Origin: a virus
IMG/VR virus record: IMGVR_UViG_3300020180_000093
Span: 1-29,519 of that record
Strand: one strand, 5' to 3'
Length of the DNA: 29,519 nucleotides
Below, in pieces: positions 29,486-29,519 of the stretch. The number at the start of each line of letters is the position of its first letter. Position 1 is the stretch's first letter. Under the pieces are notes generated by a model. The model saw only the letters and a program-made list of their open reading frames with translations, did not search any database and had not been told where the DNA came from. The position numbers and the translations under genes are program-made.

Positions 29486-29519
29486 ATTGATGTAGTTCAC
29501 ACACACTGAGATAGCAAAG

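Overview
The window is most of the structural module of a tailed dsDNA phage or prophage with a siphovirus-type plan: there is a tape measure, a tube protein and a frameshifted tail chaperone, and no sheath gene was seen. The host cannot be named from the sequence. Gram-positive-type LexA-box-like operators (GAAC-N4-GTTC), standard Shine-Dalgarno sites and the style of the tail and head fusions make a Chloroflexota-like host a guess only. No integrase, endolysin, tRNA or CRISPR array was recognised.

Layout. At the left edge, two small plus-strand genes (30-673) meet the minus-strand block at a strong hairpin (682-710). From there almost everything to 27888 is on the minus strand and reads right to left. 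The order is: ParB-like/DNA methyltransferase (27888-26566), small and large terminase (26569-24654), a giant portal fusion (24654-21739), a gp10-like morphogenesis gene (21742-21257), an accessory insert (LexA-N-like winged helix, a repeat-rich HNH endonuclease and its truncated paralogue; 21238-19494), a protease-capsid fusion (19343-17178), a decoration-like protein and small head genes, connector and tail-terminator candidates, tail tube, tail chaperone pair with a -1 frameshift, tape measure, a Dit-like protein, a 1229-residue hub/fibre protein, and three tail-tip or fibre genes (to 3112). A 0.5 kb non-coding interval with IS200/IS605-like palindromic ends follows, then a cassette of four coiled-coil or membrane proteins (2565-732). 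On the right, plus-strand genes begin at 28332 behind a repeated promoter region: an unknown 185-residue protein, a terminator, and a small MerR/excisionase-type helix-turn-helix gene at 29179.

Cooperation. Terminase, portal, protease-capsid and connectors would build and fill the head; tube, chaperone, tape measure and tip proteins would build the tail; fibres would bind the host. Most minus-strand genes are tightly packed (ATGA or TAATG junctions), so they probably share long transcripts. Transcription seems to be re-initiated at several minus-strand promoters (27945, 21263, 19462, 3001). Several of these carry GAAC-N4-GTTC-like operators, also found near 28954, suggesting one repressor touches several units. 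The most striking items are: a portal carrying an internal 2H-phosphoesterase-like domain and a MuF-like tail; a promoter followed at once by an intrinsic terminator in front of the capsid gene; an internal ribosome-binding site inside the protease-capsid fusion; a dense cluster of perfect palindromes inside a small gene near the left edge; and the shared operator set.
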